In this document: positions 54,884 through 62,539 of the stretch, piece after piece | Layout of the letters: every line of letters begins with the position of its first letter | How positions within the stretch are numbered: position 1 is the first letter of the stretch | NCBI GenBank assembly: GCA_039930045.1 | Contig: JBDSQB010000009.1 | Span: 88,089 to 152,088 of the forward strand | DNA: 64,000 nucleotides | Direction: 5' to 3' | DNA from: Chthoniobacterales bacterium | GTDB lineage: Bacteria > Verrucomicrobiota > Verrucomicrobiia > Chthoniobacterales > DASVRZ01 | Notes under the pieces: generated by a model | The model's database searches: none | What the model was told of the DNA's origin: nothing | Seen by the model: only the letters and a program-made list of their open reading frames with translations | Translations under genes and position numbers: made by a program

Positions 54884-56053
54884 CTAAACATTGAAACGGA
54901 AGTCAAACACGTCGCCGTCTTGCACCACGTATTCTTTCCCTTCGATGCGAAGTTTGCCCGCCTCGCGCGCCTTGGCCATGCTGCCCAGGCGGGCCAAATC
55001 CTCAAACGCGACGGTCTCCGCCGCGATGAAGCCGCGCTCGAAATCGCTATGAATCACGCCCGCCGCCGCCGGTGCTTTGTCGCCGATCCGAATCGTCCAG
55101 GCGCGGGTTTCCTTCTCGCCAGTCGTCAGATACGTCCGCAACCCGAGCAAATGATACACGGCCCGAATCAAACTCCCGACGCCGCTTTCCGGCACGCCGA
55201 GATCCTTCAAAAACTCCGTCGCTTCCTCGGCTGAAAGGTCGGTCAATTCGCTCTCGATCTGGGCGCTGATAACCACCGCTTCCGTGCCGAAATGGGCGCG
55301 GGCGTAATCGCGCACGGCCTGCACGTAACGCGCGGCGGGCGTGAGCTCGACCACGTCCTTCGGCAGCGCCATTTCGTTGTCATCGGCCGAATCGACCAGC
55401 GCCACGACGCTCGCGAGATCGCCCTCGGCCACGTTGCAGGCGAAGAGCGTGGGTTTTGCGCTGAGCAGGAAAAATTCCGCGATCAATTTCTTCTCATCCG
55501 CCGACGCCTCGAAGGTCACCGCCGGTTTTCCAGAGTCCAGATACGGCATCAATCGCTCGATCAACGCGATCTCAGCCAGCGCCGTTTTGTCGCCGACGCG
55601 AGCCGCCTTTTTCTGGCGATCCGCGCGTTTCTGGAGCGACGCCATGTCGGCCAAAATGAGTTCGGTATTAATCACCTCAATGTCGCGCACCGGATCGACC
55701 GTGCCCGAAACGTGATGAATATCGGCGTCCTCGAAGCAGCGCACGACCTGCACAATGGCGTCGGTCTCCCGGATATTGGCCAAAAACTGATTCCCCAAGC
55801 CCTCGCCCTTGCTGGCATCCTTCACGAGCCCGGCGATATCGACAAACTCAATCGCCGCCGGGATCAACTTCTGCGAACCGCTGATTTTCGAGAGCACTTC
55901 GAGCCGATAATCAGGCACGGTGACGATGCCGACATTCGGGTCGATCGTGCAAAACGGGTAATTGGCCGCCGTCGCCTTGCGGGTGCGGGTGACAGCATTA
56001 AAAAGAGTCGATTTGCCGACATTGGGAAGACCGACGATTCCAGCGGATAACAT
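54884..56053 (-). CDS. ychF: YchF/Ola1 GTPase/ATPase
   Basis: A 389-residue P-loop protein of the Obg group that binds ribosomes and responds to stress. G1 is GLPNVGKST (residues 7-15), G3 is DIAGLVKDASKGEG (near 70), G4 is replaced by the ATP-favouring NVAEGD region (near 205), and the C-terminal TGS-like domain (residues about 305-385) ends in YVVQDGDVFDFRFNV. The start is ATG 56053; the nearby genes are unrelated. Confidence 0.96.
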   Translation of the reverse strand: MLSAGIVGLPNVGKSTLFNAVTRTRKATAANYPFCTIDPNVGIVTVPDYRLEVLSKISGSQKLIPAAIEFVDIAGLVKDASKGEGLGNQFLANIRETDAIVQVVRCFEDADIHHVSGTVDPVRDIEVINTELILADMASLQKRADRQKKAARVGDKTALAEIALIERLMPYLDSGKPAVTFEASADEKKLIAEFFLLSAKPTLFACNVAEGDLASVVALVDSADDNEMALPKDVVELTPAARYVQAVRDYARAHFGTEAVVISAQIESELTDLSAEEATEFLKDLGVPESGVGSLIRAVYHLLGLRTYLTTGEKETRAWTIRIGDKAPAAAGVIHSDFERGFIAAETVAFEDLARLGSMAKAREAGKLRIEGKEYVVQDGDVFDFRFNV

Positions 56054-56159
56054 AGGGCGGCGACTCTAGCGCATCGCACCCAGACTGGCTAGCGGCGAAG
56101 TGAGGAAAGGGGGCGAGTTAGAGGTTGAACGGCGCATTCCGCTATGTAGTAATGTCGAA

Positions 56160-56444
56160 ATGGCTGGCCTGAAGGAGCAACTCGAAATGCTGAAACCCGA
56201 CTGGGCTCTTTTCGACGTGCAGCGCGCGTGGCTTTTCGGTTCGAGAGCCACCGGAAACGCTGCACCCGACAGCGACTGGGATTTCTTGGTGCAGTTTTCC
56301 CACCCGCCCGGCTTCGAGGCATTCATGGGACTGCGCGACCGGCTCGCCCATCGTCTCGGCGCACGCGTGGATTTGCTGTCACGCTCCGCCTGCAAACCGC
56401 GTTTCCTAGAGGAAATCGAAAAGGAACTCGTCGATGTCACGTAG
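56160..56444 (+). CDS. MNT nucleotidyltransferase antitoxin
   Basis: A 94-residue minimal nucleotidyltransferase: the motif LFGSRATGNAAPDSDWDFLV (GSRAxG-x9-D-x-D) near residue 20-40. MNT proteins add AMP to the HEPN toxin partner to neutralise it. The next gene (56434) encodes that HEPN partner, with its ATG overlapping this stop by 11 bases. I take the ATG at 56160; the upstream extension is poor. Confidence 0.85.
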   Translation: MAGLKEQLEMLKPDWALFDVQRAWLFGSRATGNAAPDSDWDFLVQFSHPPGFEAFMGLRDRLAHRLGARVDLLSRSACKPRFLEEIEKELVDVT

Positions 56445-56768
56445 CATTTCCCTCCGCAGCTGGACATCATCGAAAGCTGCGACCGAATCAAAAGCTACAT
56501 CGCGGGTCTGGACAGCGGCTCTTTCGAAGCCGACTTGAAAACACAAGACGCCGTAATCCGTCAATTTGAAGTCATCGGTGAAGCCGTGAAAAGCCTGCCT
56601 GAATCTCTCACTGCGTCTCATCCGGAGATTCCCTGGAAGCAGATCGCCGGCTTTCGCGATGTTTTGGCTCACTCCTATTTTGCCGTGGATGCCTCGGTAG
56701 TCTGGGATGCCGCCCAGAACAAGGTGCCGCTGCTCAAAACGGCCTGCGGACAACTCTTGGAGCGTTAG
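56434..56768 (+). pseudogene. HEPN toxin gene with one frameshift
   Basis: The ATG at 56434 overlaps the MNT stop and encodes MSRSISLR, the expected HEPN start, but the sense then moves by one base near 56458 into the frame QLDIIESCDRIKSYI..., which continues to the stop at 56766-56768. Downstream the protein is intact, including the RxxxxHxY motif RDVLAHSY (near residue 80) that is the catalytic/target site of HepT-type toxins. So the gene lost a base, either in the cell (an inactivated toxin) or in the sequence. In the shifted frame a TTG at 56535 could give a truncated protein. Confidence 0.7.
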
Positions 56769-56769
56769 G

Positions 56770-57117
56770 CTATTGCCTCAAATCCAGCAGCATTTGCCTG
56801 GCGGTCTGCTCAAGCCCCGGGAGTTGTTTCTGCGCCGCTTTCCAAAGAATAGCATAATCAAGGCCGTCGTAACCATGCGCCACGCGGTCGCGCAGTCCGG
56901 CGGCACCCTTCCAATCGACAGCGGAATATTGTTCCCGAAGAGAGATCGGCAGTCGTTTGACGGCTTCACCGATGCATTGCATGACTCGCTCGAAGGCCCG
57001 CAGCCTCATGGTGTTCGAGAGCAGGCTATCGAGCGTCTCCCCACTCATAAAGGTGTTTACCTCAGAGATGAACTCCAAGATTTGCCTAAGCGTAATGCGA
57101 GGATCATGATTGCTCAT
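56770..57117 (-). CDS. HEPN toxin, HepT type
   Basis: A 115-residue HEPN RNase. The motif RDRVAHGY near residue 80 is RxxxxHxY, in which Arg and His cut RNA and the Tyr is the residue AMPylated by the MNT partner. It is encoded immediately downstream of the MNT gene at 57104-57409, overlapping it by 14 bases, and ends two bases from the other module's HEPN gene, so the two modules are tail to tail. Confidence 0.85.
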   Translation of the reverse strand: MSNHDPRITLRQILEFISEVNTFMSGETLDSLLSNTMRLRAFERVMQCIGEAVKRLPISLREQYSAVDWKGAAGLRDRVAHGYDGLDYAILWKAAQKQLPGLEQTARQMLLDLRQ

Positions 57118-57409
57118 AGATCGGTGTGAGCTCGGGCTCCACTAATGGCCTGATATGTTTTCCCAATTGAGAAACGACATCGACTTTGCGGCCAAAAAGC
57201 GGCTCCAAGTCCTCATGCCAGTGGAAAAATTCCCATCCTGGAATCCGGTCGGGCAGAAACTCCACCAGCACATCCACGTCGCTATGATTCGGATCGAAGT
57301 CGGGCCGGACGACGGAGCCGAAGAGGCTCATCCGCCGGATGCCGCGCTCGCGACAGAATGCGGCGATGCGTTCGCGATCAATCGGAATGGGTAGTTCGGC
57401 GAGTGTCAT
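57104..57409 (-). CDS. MNT nucleotidyltransferase antitoxin (second module)
   Basis: A 101-residue minimal nucleotidyltransferase with LFGSVVRPDFDPNHSDVDVLVEF (GSxxRxD...SDxDxL) near residue 29-50. First gene of an MNT-HEPN pair; it would AMPylate the HEPN toxin's Tyr. It is distinct in sequence from the MNT of the plus-strand module, so the two are not a recent duplication. Confidence 0.85.
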   Translation of the reverse strand: MTLAELPIPIDRERIAAFCRERGIRRMSLFGSVVRPDFDPNHSDVDVLVEFLPDRIPGWEFFHWHEDLEPLFGRKVDVVSQLGKHIRPLVEPELTPIYEQS

Positions 57410-57484
57410 CGGAGTGTGGCCACAGGCTTATGTAGAGGAGCGAAGCAGGTTTTGAAAGCGAAAGTGGTGGTTCTGTGCCTAAAC

Positions 57485-58981
57485 CTACTTCCGGGCTGAA
57501 TCGACTTGCAGGAGGATGGTCGTTTTGTCGCCGCGATCTTCGTAGGTCACGAGTTCCCTCGCCTCGGGATGATGCTTGCGCACGTCGGCCAAGGGTTTGC
57601 CGCGAGCCAGAATGTAATGCGCGTCGCGCGGGAGATCATCGGCCTTGTCCACGAATTGATAGGGATCGGTCAGGTAAAAAAAGATCGGCTGCGAACCCGG
57701 ATCGACCGCGTAAAGCGTCTCGCCATCGGGCACGGCGGCGTTGATTTTGTCGCCCGCCGCACGCCAGAGGGAACGCTTTTTGAGTTGGGGCACGATGGCC
57801 AGCGAGTAGATCGCCATGAGCAAAACGAAGAGAAATCCGCTGCGTTGCGCGAGGACCTTTAACCCGCCGACTCCGCCGCCAGTGGCCGTGCGCCAGATTT
57901 TCCAGAGCCTCTCGGGAAGCGTGCCCCATTCGAGTAAGAGCGCAATTAGGAGGGCAAAGGGGACGGTGACCGGCATGGTGTAGCGAGGCAGCGAACCGGG
58001 CGCGAGGCTCACGGCGAGGAAGCTGAAAACGACCGCCCAGCGCAACCCGCGAGTGAGAGCCCGGATTTTTTCCGGCGAGTCCGGTCGCAATGGCACCCAG
58101 GCGAACGGGAGAAACAGGGACCACGGCAGGAGGTTGGCGAGGCCGCGCGGGATGTTCAGTATCCAGCCGCTGAGATCGAAATCGGAGCCGTCGAGGCGGT
58201 CGGTGAGTTGATGAATCATGGCGCTGCCCGCGCCGCCGGTGCGCGCATGGAAGGGCACCCACCAGAGCGCGACGAGTCCGGTCGCGATGAGCAGGGAAAC
58301 GAGATGCGCGGGGTGCGGCAGCTTGCAGAGTTCACGGCTTTTCCAAAGCACGGCGACGACCACCGCATAGAAAAAAAGCAGATGCACCGGGCCTTTTAAG
58401 AGGTAGCCGCAGCCGAGTGCGATTCCAATGCCAGCCGCCATGCGCCACGGGCGGTCGAGCATCCAGCCGCGCAGCCAGGCGATGATCGCGATTCCCGTCG
58501 CGGCGGAATAAAGGGCGTCGATTTCCAACATGCGGCCTTTGTCGATCATGCCCAGATTCGTGAGCGTGAAGACGGCGGCGGCGAAGGCGGCGGGATGCCC
58601 CAGCCAGCGCGCGCCTGCCAGAAAGACAGCCAGCGCGACCGCCAAAACCCCGAGCACCGACGGCAAACGGGCGGTCCATTCGTTTTCGACGCCGGTGAGT
58701 TTGAAGCTGATCGCCGCCAGCCAGTTGATCATCGGCGGCTTGCGCAAATAAGTTTCGCCGCCGACTTGCGGGACGATCCAGTCGCCATTTCGCAGCATGG
58801 TTTGTCCCGGCAAAATGCGGCGCCCCTCCTCGCCCTTGAGTTCGAGTGTTCCCAATGTCGGCAGGTAGATGCCCGCCCAGATCGCGAGGATGAGGAGCGC
58901 CGAACGCAGCAGAACCCAAGTCTTGGGCGGAGTTAAACTCGATTCTGGAGAACCTTGAGGGAGTGGATTGGAAGGGGACAT
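57485..58981 (-). CDS. GT-C glycosyltransferase (ArnT-like)
   Basis: A 498-residue polytopic protein with about 12 hydrophobic segments, starting at ATG 58981. The first loop has LELKGEEGRRILPG (near residue 50) with the acidic pair of ArnT/Pmt-type enzymes, then the RKPPMINWL segment (near 83) typical of ArnT. The C-terminal soluble tail is short. It probably transfers a sugar from a polyprenyl phosphate to lipid A or another periplasmic acceptor. Compare the longer GT-C protein at 15239. Confidence 0.82.
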   Translation of the reverse strand: MSPSNPLPQGSPESSLTPPKTWVLLRSALLILAIWAGIYLPTLGTLELKGEEGRRILPGQTMLRNGDWIVPQVGGETYLRKPPMINWLAAISFKLTGVENEWTARLPSVLGVLAVALAVFLAGARWLGHPAAFAAAVFTLTNLGMIDKGRMLEIDALYSAATGIAIIAWLRGWMLDRPWRMAAGIGIALGCGYLLKGPVHLLFFYAVVVAVLWKSRELCKLPHPAHLVSLLIATGLVALWWVPFHARTGGAGSAMIHQLTDRLDGSDFDLSGWILNIPRGLANLLPWSLFLPFAWVPLRPDSPEKIRALTRGLRWAVVFSFLAVSLAPGSLPRYTMPVTVPFALLIALLLEWGTLPERLWKIWRTATGGGVGGLKVLAQRSGFLFVLLMAIYSLAIVPQLKKRSLWRAAGDKINAAVPDGETLYAVDPGSQPIFFYLTDPYQFVDKADDLPRDAHYILARGKPLADVRKHHPEARELVTYEDRGDKTTILLQVDSARK

Positions 58982-59133
58982 CTGCAAACAACTTGGCGCG
59001 ACAGCGCAGCGAAGGAAACCACCAAGGCACCGAAATTGCCAGTGAGAAGCAAAATTCGACAGGCGGCTTCGTCAGCTTCAGCTCCAAGAAGAGATGTAAG
59101 TTGTCTCTGATTTTGGGCCAAGCGACGGGACTG

Positions 59134-59175
59134 CTTTTCGGCGAGACGCCAAAAAGTACACGCGAGACGCGTGCG
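59134..59175 (-). terminator. Double terminator of the dehydratase transcript
   Basis: On the minus strand CACGCG-TCT-CGCGTG (59159-59173) is followed by TACTTTTT and then by a second stem (GGCG-TCT-CGCC, within 59134-59156). It lies just after the stop of the FabZ-like gene at 59182. Confidence 0.75.
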
Positions 59176-59181
59176 CTCCCG

Positions 59182-59616
59182 CTATTTCCCAGCTTCGCTG
59201 AGGATGATCTGGCCTTCGGCGACGATTTCCTCGCCGACGCGGGCGACGGTTTCAAATTGGAGCAGTCCGGCCATTTCGCCGCGTTTGGTGGCTTCGAGTT
59301 CGATCCGTTCGCCGGGCAAAACGGCGCGCTTGAATTTCATCGCGCGAATGGCCGAGAGCAAAAAGCTGCGCCTGGCACTCCCGCTGCCTGCCGCGATCCC
59401 GGCGGCTTGCGCCAAAGCCTCGGTGAGAATCACTCCCGGCACGATGGGATTCCCCGGAAAATGGCCGCGAAAAAAATCGCGGTCGAGTCCGAACGCAATC
59501 TCGCAGCGGGCCCATTCGCCGTCGCGGGTTTCCAGCACGCGATCCACGAAAATGAACGGCTCCCCATGGGGCAAACCATGCGCCGCCGGGTCGTTGTCTG
59601 TGTTGAAACAAGTCAC
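59182..59616 (-). CDS. FabZ-like 3-hydroxyacyl-ACP dehydratase
   Basis: A 144-residue hot-dog-fold protein. PHGEPFIFVDRVLE (near residue 16-29) and GHFPGNPIVPGVILTEALAQAAG (near 51-73) contain the catalytic His and the Glu region of the FabA/FabZ group. The small size and the LPHGEP start match FabZ-like proteins of polyketide-like or aryl-polyene clusters as well as FabZ itself. The upstream gene on the same strand encodes a lipoprotein. Confidence 0.85.
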   Translation of the reverse strand: MTCFNTDNDPAAHGLPHGEPFIFVDRVLETRDGEWARCEIAFGLDRDFFRGHFPGNPIVPGVILTEALAQAAGIAAGSGSARRSFLLSAIRAMKFKRAVLPGERIELEATKRGEMAGLLQFETVARVGEEIVAEGQIILSEAGK

Positions 59617-59625
59617 GAGCCGTCT

Positions 59626-60117
59626 CTAGTTCCCCTGGGCAGGCGGCGCGGCCATCGGCGTCTCCTGGGCCGGAACGAAATAGGCAAATTTATAGGAACC
59701 TTTCTCGCGTTTGATGCCCGCGCGGAAGCCGGTGTAATTCGGATCAGCCGCAAACTCCGGCGGCGCGACGAGGAAGTTTCCATTGGGCAGAAACTGGCTG
59801 TTCACGACCCGCTGCAACTCGGGCCAGAGCTGGTTGTCGTCCCAATATTTAAAGCAGCCGTAACCGTCGCTCCCCGGTGCCCAACTGTAGCCAAAATCGG
59901 CGGTCATCATGGTGGACATCACCCGGATGTCTTTATTGGCCACAGCTTTGCGCAGGCGGCCGACGAAGGCCTTGAACGAGTCGTCCTGCACCTGATCGCG
60001 CTGCCGGGAAAGCTCGTCGGCCTTCTTTTCCTGCTCGGCCTTTTGGGCGGGCGTCTTGCAACTGGCGAGCCCCATTAGCAGCGCGGCGGCGAGGAAGAGT
60101 CGGAGGTAAATCAACAT
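59626..60117 (-). CDS. Lipoprotein, unknown function
   Basis: A 163-residue protein from the ATG at 60117, with a lipoprotein signal (LIYLRLFLAAALLMGLASC, lipobox LASC). The mature part starts with a charged coiled-coil (KAEQEKKADELSRQRDQVQ) and continues with a small domain rich in aromatic residues (DFGYSWAPGSDGYGCF) that is not a domain I recognise. It ends 9 bases before the FabZ-like gene's start, so the two are probably co-transcribed. Confidence 0.7.
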   Translation of the reverse strand: MLIYLRLFLAAALLMGLASCKTPAQKAEQEKKADELSRQRDQVQDDSFKAFVGRLRKAVANKDIRVMSTMMTADFGYSWAPGSDGYGCFKYWDDNQLWPELQRVVNSQFLPNGNFLVAPPEFAADPNYTGFRAGIKREKGSYKFAYFVPAQETPMAAPPAQGN

Positions 60118-60256
60118 GGGCGAAATCATAGGGACGCCGGATGGATTATCAAGTCGGCAGAGAGAGGAAGGCTGAAACTTGAAAGCATGTTGGCAGGCTT
60201 GTCAGGCAGGTTTTTTTACGGCAATGTGGCTCATGCCCGTGCTGCCCATCATCGAA

Positions 60257-60445
60257 ATGACGGAGGACGATCCCCGCTGGTTGCAGATGCAGCGCGATAA
60301 AGTCGAGGCGCGCATTCGCTTCGGTAAATCGGCGCAGGCCCGGGAGGAACGCGACGCTTTGCTGGATCCCACACGCGTGAGACCCGATTGGACGTGGCAA
60401 CCGCTGCCCGTGGAGCCGCCTTTTGAGGTGATCCCGTGGGATTAG
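60257..60445 (+). CDS. Small protein paired with a nucleotidyltransferase
   Basis: A 62-residue acidic/basic soluble protein from ATG 60257 (a TTG at 60179 or ATG at 60224 would lengthen it by a hydrophobic leader). It is helical (DPRWLQMQRDKVEARIRFG) and ends in a Pro/Trp-rich tail. Its last codons overlap the GTG of the next gene by 10 bases. The pair looks like a toxin-antitoxin module, with this the small partner; unproven. Confidence 0.5.
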   Translation: MTEDDPRWLQMQRDKVEARIRFGKSAQAREERDALLDPTRVRPDWTWQPLPVEPPFEVIPWD

Positions 60446-61086
60446 TCACGTTGGGGGATTTTGAGGAGGTGCTGCGGGAGGCGGCCTCTGGAGAAGTGGC
60501 TTATGCTCTCGTCGGAGGATTGGCGGTGGCCTTGTGGGCGGAACGATTTGCCGTCGGAGTCGCGCATCTCCCTCTTTACAGCAAAGACCTCGATCTGCGT
60601 GGCGCACGGGCAGTCGCCCAGTCGTTCGGGTTGCTGTTAAAAGCGAGGGGCTTTCCCTTAGCGTCGATGACCACGGTTCACCGAAAAATTCCACCTGGCA
60701 TGGGGAAAACGCACGTGCTGCAAGTGGAACTCCCCGCTGCTGGGAGAACGAATGTGGAAGTCTTGGAGCGACTCCCTTTGCTGGATGCACCAGATGGATT
60801 TCCCGCAGGAAGGGTCATGCGAGTGGCCGGCATCCAGGTTTTGGACCCGATCAGCCTGCTGATTTGCAAGGCGCACGCGTGGAATCACCGTTTGCAGAAC
60901 GAAGCCTCCAACGATGCCGTGCACATCGAAATGCTGGTGGAGATCGTCCCGCAATTCATCGCAGAAGCGAAAGCGCGGAAGCTGGATGTGAGCCCGCAGA
61001 TAGCGGCCTTGAGAACAGCCGTGAGGAGTTGCCCCCTCCCCTTGGAGATGGCTTTCTGGGAATCAATTTCGCTTTCGGCCCAATGA
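60436..61086 (+). CDS. AbiEii-like nucleotidyltransferase
   Basis: A 216-residue protein from GTG 60436. The N-terminal YALVGGLAVALW (near residue 22-33) followed by SKDLDLRG (near 48-55) is the degenerate nucleotidyltransferase signature (GG...DxD/E) of AbiEii/AbiGii or DUF6036-like proteins, often one half of a toxin-antitoxin pair. The C-terminal half is helical. Coupled to the upstream small gene by overlap. Confidence 0.65.
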   Translation: MGLVTLGDFEEVLREAASGEVAYALVGGLAVALWAERFAVGVAHLPLYSKDLDLRGARAVAQSFGLLLKARGFPLASMTTVHRKIPPGMGKTHVLQVELPAAGRTNVEVLERLPLLDAPDGFPAGRVMRVAGIQVLDPISLLICKAHAWNHRLQNEASNDAVHIEMLVEIVPQFIAEAKARKLDVSPQIAALRTAVRSCPLPLEMAFWESISLSAQ

Positions 61087-61167
61087 CGGACACCGCAGGA
61101 GCGCAAACCTGAGACCTGAACGGAGTCGGACGACATCGCTCCACGCGCAGGGCGCGAAGGGAAATGG

Positions 61168-61608
61168 CAGTGGCCTTGGACTGGATTTTTCGAAGAAGTG
61201 ACTCGCTTGGCCGGAGAATCAGGCCCATTCGCCGAGGAATGAACTCCATTCATCAAAGAAACGACGCTCTTTTGGCTGGAAGTGGTTCCATTTGCTGGGG
61301 AAGTGGTTCCAATCACGAGAGAAATGACTCCATCGCGTGATTGAATCATTCCGTTCGCCGATAAACTGATTCCTTTCTCCAAGGGAGCGAGACCGTTCGC
61401 GAAGGGAATGCCTCCCTTCGCCAATGGAACGACTCCGCTGGCGGCGGGCCGCTTCCCTTCGCGACGGCTTTCATTCCATTCGCTCCGGCGGTCATTTCCT
61501 TCGCCAGCAGACGCATTCCATTCCGAAATGGACTGGCTGCCATGGCCGAGAGACCGGTCTTGCGGGCAATGGAATCGCTCCCTTTGCCGATGGAACGCCG
61601 GCATTTTA
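61168..61608. repeat. 21-bp degenerate tandem array 2
   Basis: About 21 units of exactly 21 bases; unit boundaries can be placed at 61210, 61231, 61252 and so on to 61588. A typical unit is GCCGAGGAATGAACTCCATT plus C, containing a GGA...TCC inverted element. Frames on both strands stay open over most of it, encoding heptapeptides such as GIPFANG. It fills most of the 642-base gap between the nucleotidyltransferase gene and the broken family A gene. The consensus differs from array 1 except for the period and the GGA/TCC element. Confidence 0.88.
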
Positions 61609-61728
61609 CCCCACAGCTCGCCCATCGACCTCTGGAACCATATCTTTGTGTATTGTTCAAAATAAAACTTGCCCTTTATGAGACAGGCCCCCGGCTTCGG
61701 GACGTCAATTAACTAAACAAACAACACC

Positions 61729-62439
61729 ATGATTAAATCCTATTATCCATCCACCATCGAAGGGCGCGCCCTTTGGTGGGAAACATCAGCACACCGGATT
61801 CGCTCCAGGCACTCCTCGATCTCGGCTTCACCGCCGCCGAGGCCAGTGCCATCCAACTCGATGCCGCCTGGGGCGTTTACCTGTATCGCACCCTGCCGCA
61901 GACCTACGAGAAATACACCCAGGCCATCAATGGCTATTGCCACGGCTACCTCGATGCCGCCGACAATACCCCGCCTCCCGTGCTGCCCTCGCTCCCGGTG
62001 GCACCCGCCACCCCGGCGGCGGTGAAGAGTGGCATCGAAGCCCGGCGCGCCAAGTGGGTGCAACAGGCCAAGGCTTCCACGAGCTACGATGCCGCCGTGC
62101 AGGGTGTGACCCTGCGCATCGAGTCCACCGGCCATGCCTTCGACGCCGCCACCTACCAGGCCGACATCTTCGGAGCCAGCAGCGATGCGCCGGGCACGGT
62201 CACCTGCAAGTTCCGCAAGGCGGGCGGGCAGATCGACGCGATGAGTTTTCGCGGCCCGCAAATCGGGCACGGCGGCGTGGACCGAGTTAGGGCGTTTTCT
62301 GGCCACGCCAGCGACGCTGCACATTCCGGTGAATTCCAACGGCCAGCCCGAGGAATGGGATCTGCAAGGCCAGGCCTATGTGCAGGACGACCCCGTCGGC
62401 ATCCCGAGCCTGATCACGACCCTGCTCGTGCGCGGCTAG
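61729..62439 (+). pseudogene. Family A gene with two frameshifts
   Basis: The ATG at 61729 encodes KSYYPSTIEGRALWW, similar to the N-terminus of the intact paralogue at 41714. Near 61780 the sense moves to the frame starting NISTPDSLQALLDLGF, which is open to about 62260, and a second shift there leads to the ending LATPATLHIP...TTLLVRG with the stop at 62437-62439. The rebuilt protein has about 235 residues with an N-terminal helical half and a C-terminal beta domain. It is either a decayed gene or two sequence errors. A strong terminator follows. Confidence 0.65.
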
Positions 62440-62477
62440 AAGAGCGAAAAGGAGCGCACTGGTTCCAGTAGTCAACA

Positions 62478-62508
62478 AAAACGCCGCGAAGAATCTTCGC
62501 GGCGTTTT
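62478..62508. terminator. Strong bidirectional terminator
   Basis: ACGCCGCGAAGA pairs with TCTTCGCGGCGT around a single-base centre (62481-62505), with A runs before and T runs after, ending both the family A gene and the convergent surface protein gene. Confidence 0.92.
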
Positions 62509-62539
62509 TTGTGTTTGGACGAATTTTTTCCCGTCGCCC

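Noticed and set aside
61168..61608. CRISPR array
   Set aside because: Units are 21 bases with no distinct repeat and spacer parts; the whole unit diverges, and no cas gene is near.
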